A stretch of 64,000 bases of DNA from an uncultured Clostridia bacterium (lineage in GTDB: Bacteria; Bacillota; Clostridia; TANB77; CAG-508). The notes beneath the pieces are model-generated. The model was given only the letters and a program-made list of their open reading frames with translations. It was not told where the DNA came from and searched no databases. Location: positions 75,937 to 139,936 of the forward strand of contig CAQDYY010000002.1 in the NCBI GenBank assembly GCA_948777935.1, written 5' to 3'. Below are positions 62,401 through 64,000 of the stretch, one piece after another. Numbering within the stretch: position 1 is the stretch's first letter; each line of letters begins with the position of its first letter. A program made the position numbers and the translations under genes.

Positions 62401-63243
62401 GACACCACTGTGCCCGTCTTAAAGTCTATGCATAGCATAGCAAAACCACGAGTATTTATACCAATATTCCCGGGAACAAACTGTGAATATGACTTAACCA
62501 AAGCATTTGAAGATGCAGGAGCAGTGGTAAGTACAAAAGTATTTCGTAACTTAAAACCAGAATACTTAGCAGAATCAATAGAAGTATTTGAACAAGAAAT
62601 AAAAAATGCACAAATAATTATGCTACCAGGAGGATTTAGTGCAGGAGATGAGCCAGACGGTTCAGGAAAATTCATAGCATCAGTATTTAGAAATCCTAAA
62701 CTAACAGAAGTGGTACATAAACATTTAAATGAACAAGATGGTTTAATATTAGGAATATGTAATGGATTCCAAGCACTTATAAAATTAGGACTATTACCAT
62801 ATGGAAAAATTATAGACATGGATGATACTATGCCAACACTAACATTTAATGACATAGCAAGACATCAATCAAAACTAGTAAACACAAAAGTAGTATCAAA
62901 GCTATCACCATGGTTTAATAAAGTAAACATAGGAGATGAATTTGTAATTCCAATTTCACATGGAGAAGGAAAATTTGTAGCATCAGAAGAAGTAATGAAA
63001 GAACTAATAAAAAACGGACAAATAGCTACACAATATGTAGATTTAGAAGGAAAACCTAGCAATGATATAAGATACAATCCAAATGGTTCTACATATGCTG
63101 TAGAGGGAATTACAAGCCCAGATGGAAGAATATTAGGAAAAATGGGACATTCAGAAAGAAGTTATAGAAAAGACATATTAACAAACGTACCAGGAAACAA
63201 AGACCAAAAAATATTTGAATCAGGAGTAGAATATTATAAATAG
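59470..63243 (+). CDS. purL: Phosphoribosylformylglycinamidine synthase, single-chain form
   Basis: 1,257 aa, ATG after ATAGGAGGAA. ATP- and glutamine-dependent amidation of FGAR. N-terminal PurS-like part, linker with DTYWSDHCRHTTF, two AIR-synthase-like halves (FKNETHNHPTEIEPFGGAATCLGG; GGKDSMSGS), and a C-terminal glutaminase with LGICNGFQAL (Cys nucleophile) and SHGEGKF (His/Glu). Between synthase and glutaminase parts, residues 966-982 (VGAPFAGIPVIHDTTVP) are encoded by a complete copy of the 51-bp REP-like repeat, in frame. No in-frame CGG. Confidence 0.95.
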   Translation: MVRRIYVQKKEGFNVEAKEVFTDLKENLQIKELEEVIILNRYDVDGIDDKTYEKAKNTVFSEPQVDICFDENYEFKKEDTIFAVEFLPGQFDQRASSLEECLQIISGGKRPIAKTAKVYILKGKLNENQIQKIKKYLINSVDSREASLEKPSNIENQTEEPEDVKTIEGFINMTEQDAEKFYQKYGFAMDIEDLKFCQKYFRDTEKRDPSMTEMKMIDTYWSDHCRHTTFLTKLEVVDIKWELVQKVYEDYINSRKYVYEDRKKDICLMDVATIAAKELKKKGILKDLDESEEINACSIKATIEVDGKPEEYLIMFKNETHNHPTEIEPFGGAATCLGGAIRDPLSGRVYVYQAMRVTGCADPTVAIEDTLPNKLPQRKLTNEAARGYSSYGNQIGLATGQVTEIYHPGYVAKRLEIGALIGAAPAKNVIRLRPEPGDKVILLGGRTGRDGCGGATGSSKAHTSSSLTTCGAEVQKGNAPEERKIQRLFRNPEVTKLIKRCNDFGAGGVSVAVGELADGLVINLDKVPKKYEGLDGTELAISESQERMAVVVRASDVEEFERLASLENIETSLVADVVEEPRVKMYWRGKCIVDISREFLDTNGDVKKQNATITKPEGLEEYFDETKKQENCYKTTGSNCEKTKKWKKVISNLNCCSQKGLVERFDSTIGAATVLMPFGGKHQLTPAEAMCAKIPTLDGYTNSGTIMSYGYDPYLSEISPFHGAIFAVVDSVTKYVACGGDYHKAWLTFQEYFEKLRNEGARWGKPLAALLGAYLVQKELGIAAIGGKDSMSGSYNELDVPPTLTSFCVGVVDTNKVVSNEFKKVGSKVYMLNTKYTKEFVPDFENLKTNYETIHKLIKEGKVLSVATVRQHGIAETISKMCFGNKIGFEFKIDKCLFKPRYGTFIIEASEELNIEGLNIEGLELLGNTIKEEEIQISENEKLDLEELITLWEKPLEKVFPTKVNVGAPFAGIPVIHDTTVPVLKSMHSIAKPRVFIPIFPGTNCEYDLTKAFEDAGAVVSTKVFRNLKPEYLAESIEVFEQEIKNAQIIMLPGGFSAGDEPDGSGKFIASVFRNPKLTEVVHKHLNEQDGLILGICNGFQALIKLGLLPYGKIIDMDDTMPTLTFNDIARHQSKLVNTKVVSKLSPWFNKVNIGDEFVIPISHGEGKFVASEEVMKELIKNGQIATQYVDLEGKPSNDIRYNPNGSTYAVEGITSPDGRILGKMGHSERSYRKDILTNVPGNKDQKIFESGVEYYK
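62365..62415 (+). repeat. REP-like repeat, copy 7, in frame inside purL
   Basis: 51 bp, 17 codons, same reading frame (GTA GGG GCA) as the copy in the pilin-leader gene. It lies in the linker before PRVFIPIFPGTNCEY, where an insertion is least harmful. Confidence 0.9.
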
Positions 63244-63312
63244 AGATTAGAAATTAGAGGTTAGAAGCTAGAAACTTCTAACTTCAAATATCTAATATAA
63301 AAGGAGTAAGTT

Positions 63313-64000
63313 ATGGAAAATAGTATATATAAAACACCACTTGCAGGAAGATATGCAAGTAGCGAAATGAATAAAATATGGTCAAATGACATGAAATATA
63401 GCACATGGAGAAAACTATGGATAGCGCTTGCAGAAACTGAAAAAGAACTAGGAATAAACATTACAGAAGAACAAATAAACGAAATGAAACAAAATATAAA
63501 CAACATAGATTATGACATAGTATCAAAAAGAGAAGCAGAATGTAGACATGATGTAATGAGCCATGTATATGAATTTGGAATAAAATGCCCAAACGCAAAA
63601 CCAATAATACATTTAGGTGCTACATCATGCTATGTAACAGACAATACAGACGTAATATTAATGAGAGAAGCACTAATGCTAATACGAAAAAAATTAGTAT
63701 TAGTAATTAGTAACTTAAAAGAATTTGCATTAAAAAACAAAAATGTAACATGTTTAGGATATACACACTTTCAACCAGCACAATTAACAACAGTAGGAAA
63801 AAGAGCAACACTATGGCTACAAGATTTACTAGAAGACTTAGAAGAACTAAACTTTGTAATAGACCATATGAAACTTTTAGGATGTAAAGGAACAACAGGA
63901 ACACAGGAAAGTTTTATGAAACTATTTAAAGATGAAGAAAAAGTAAACAAAATAGATGGTAAAATTGCACAAAAAATGGGGTTTGATAAAACATATGGTG
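63313..64000 (+). CDS. purB: Adenylosuccinate lyase, N-terminal part (cut by the window end)
   Basis: ATG 63313 after AAAAGGAG; open to the last base, 229 codons seen. Starts MENSIYKTPLAGRYAS and has IIHLGATSCYVTDNTD, LGYTHFQPAQLTTVGKR and LLGCKGTTGTQESF, all hallmarks of the eukaryote-like branch of PurB that cleaves SAICAR and adenylosuccinate. It continues the purine cluster, 69 bp after purL; a small hairpin (GTTAGAAGCTAGAAACTTCTAAC, near 63262) lies between. No in-frame CGG in the visible part. Confidence 0.92.
   Translation, partial: MENSIYKTPLAGRYASSEMNKIWSNDMKYSTWRKLWIALAETEKELGINITEEQINEMKQNINNIDYDIVSKREAECRHDVMSHVYEFGIKCPNAKPIIHLGATSCYVTDNTDVILMREALMLIRKKLVLVISNLKEFALKNKNVTCLGYTHFQPAQLTTVGKRATLWLQDLLEDLEELNFVIDHMKLLGCKGTTGTQESFMKLFKDEEKVNKIDGKIAQKMGFDKTYG

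Overview
The window is about 64 kb of a very AT-rich, A-biased genome. Gene starts have strong GGAGG Shine-Dalgarno sites. The gene content (single-chain PurL, HD-GYP regulator, DacF-type carboxypeptidase, pilin-like secreted proteins, dockerin and cadherin-like surface modules, an HEPN/MNT pair) points to an uncultivated, probably gut-dwelling member of the Clostridia. That placement is an inference; no rRNA or tRNA gene is present to fix it.

Layout. 1-2324 (+): tail of an ABC-F ATPase, then tex. 2464-14258 (-): a DUF975 membrane protein, a REC/HD-GYP regulator, a sensor kinase, and a 2,484-aa C-A-T-C-A-T-reductase NRPS whose stop lies 11 bp from the kinase start. 14539-16867 (+): HtrA-like protease, HEPN/MNT pair and a 22-aa peptide. 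16988-17845 (-): PRTase-like gene with a DnaA-box palindrome upstream. 18357-27996 (+): two large secreted Ig/dockerin proteins and an Rpn-type nuclease. 28232-28471 (-): small unknown gene. 29093-49528 (+): a giant RCC1/Ig/cadherin/M23 protein of about 5,928 aa, a small membrane protein and a pilin-leader DUF6273 protein. 49613-50848 (-): dacF. 50975-52351 (+): second DUF6273 protein. 52483-64000 (+): pyrC-pyrF-pyrK-pyrD-purA-purM-purL-purB, the last cut by the window end.

The main discovery is in the reading frames. Five genes (tex, the HtrA-like protease, the giant RCC1 protein, a DUF6273 protein and pyrF) look broken, but in every case the break is an in-frame CGG codon, and reading CGGN as one four-base codon restores the full-length protein. 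There are eight such sites. I scanned every CGG/CCG in the window and found no CGG used as an ordinary arginine triplet in any gene, while AGA, AGG, CGT, CGA and CGC are all used normally. In at least five sites the four-base codon falls on a family-conserved glycine (OMP decarboxylase GAQGG, RCC1 glycines, the DUF6273 terminus). The simplest reading is that this organism decodes CGGN as glycine with a +1 frame change (quadruplet decoding or obligatory +1 frameshifting). A systematic sequencing error that adds C before GG is the main alternative and can be tested.

Other structure: four full copies and a fragment of a ~150-bp MITE-like repeat; seven copies of a ~51-bp REP-like repeat, two of them lying in frame inside genes (purL and the pilin-leader protein); a 1,098-bp tandem duplication in the 2,211-aa Ig-like protein; and a palindrome at the NRPS promoter.
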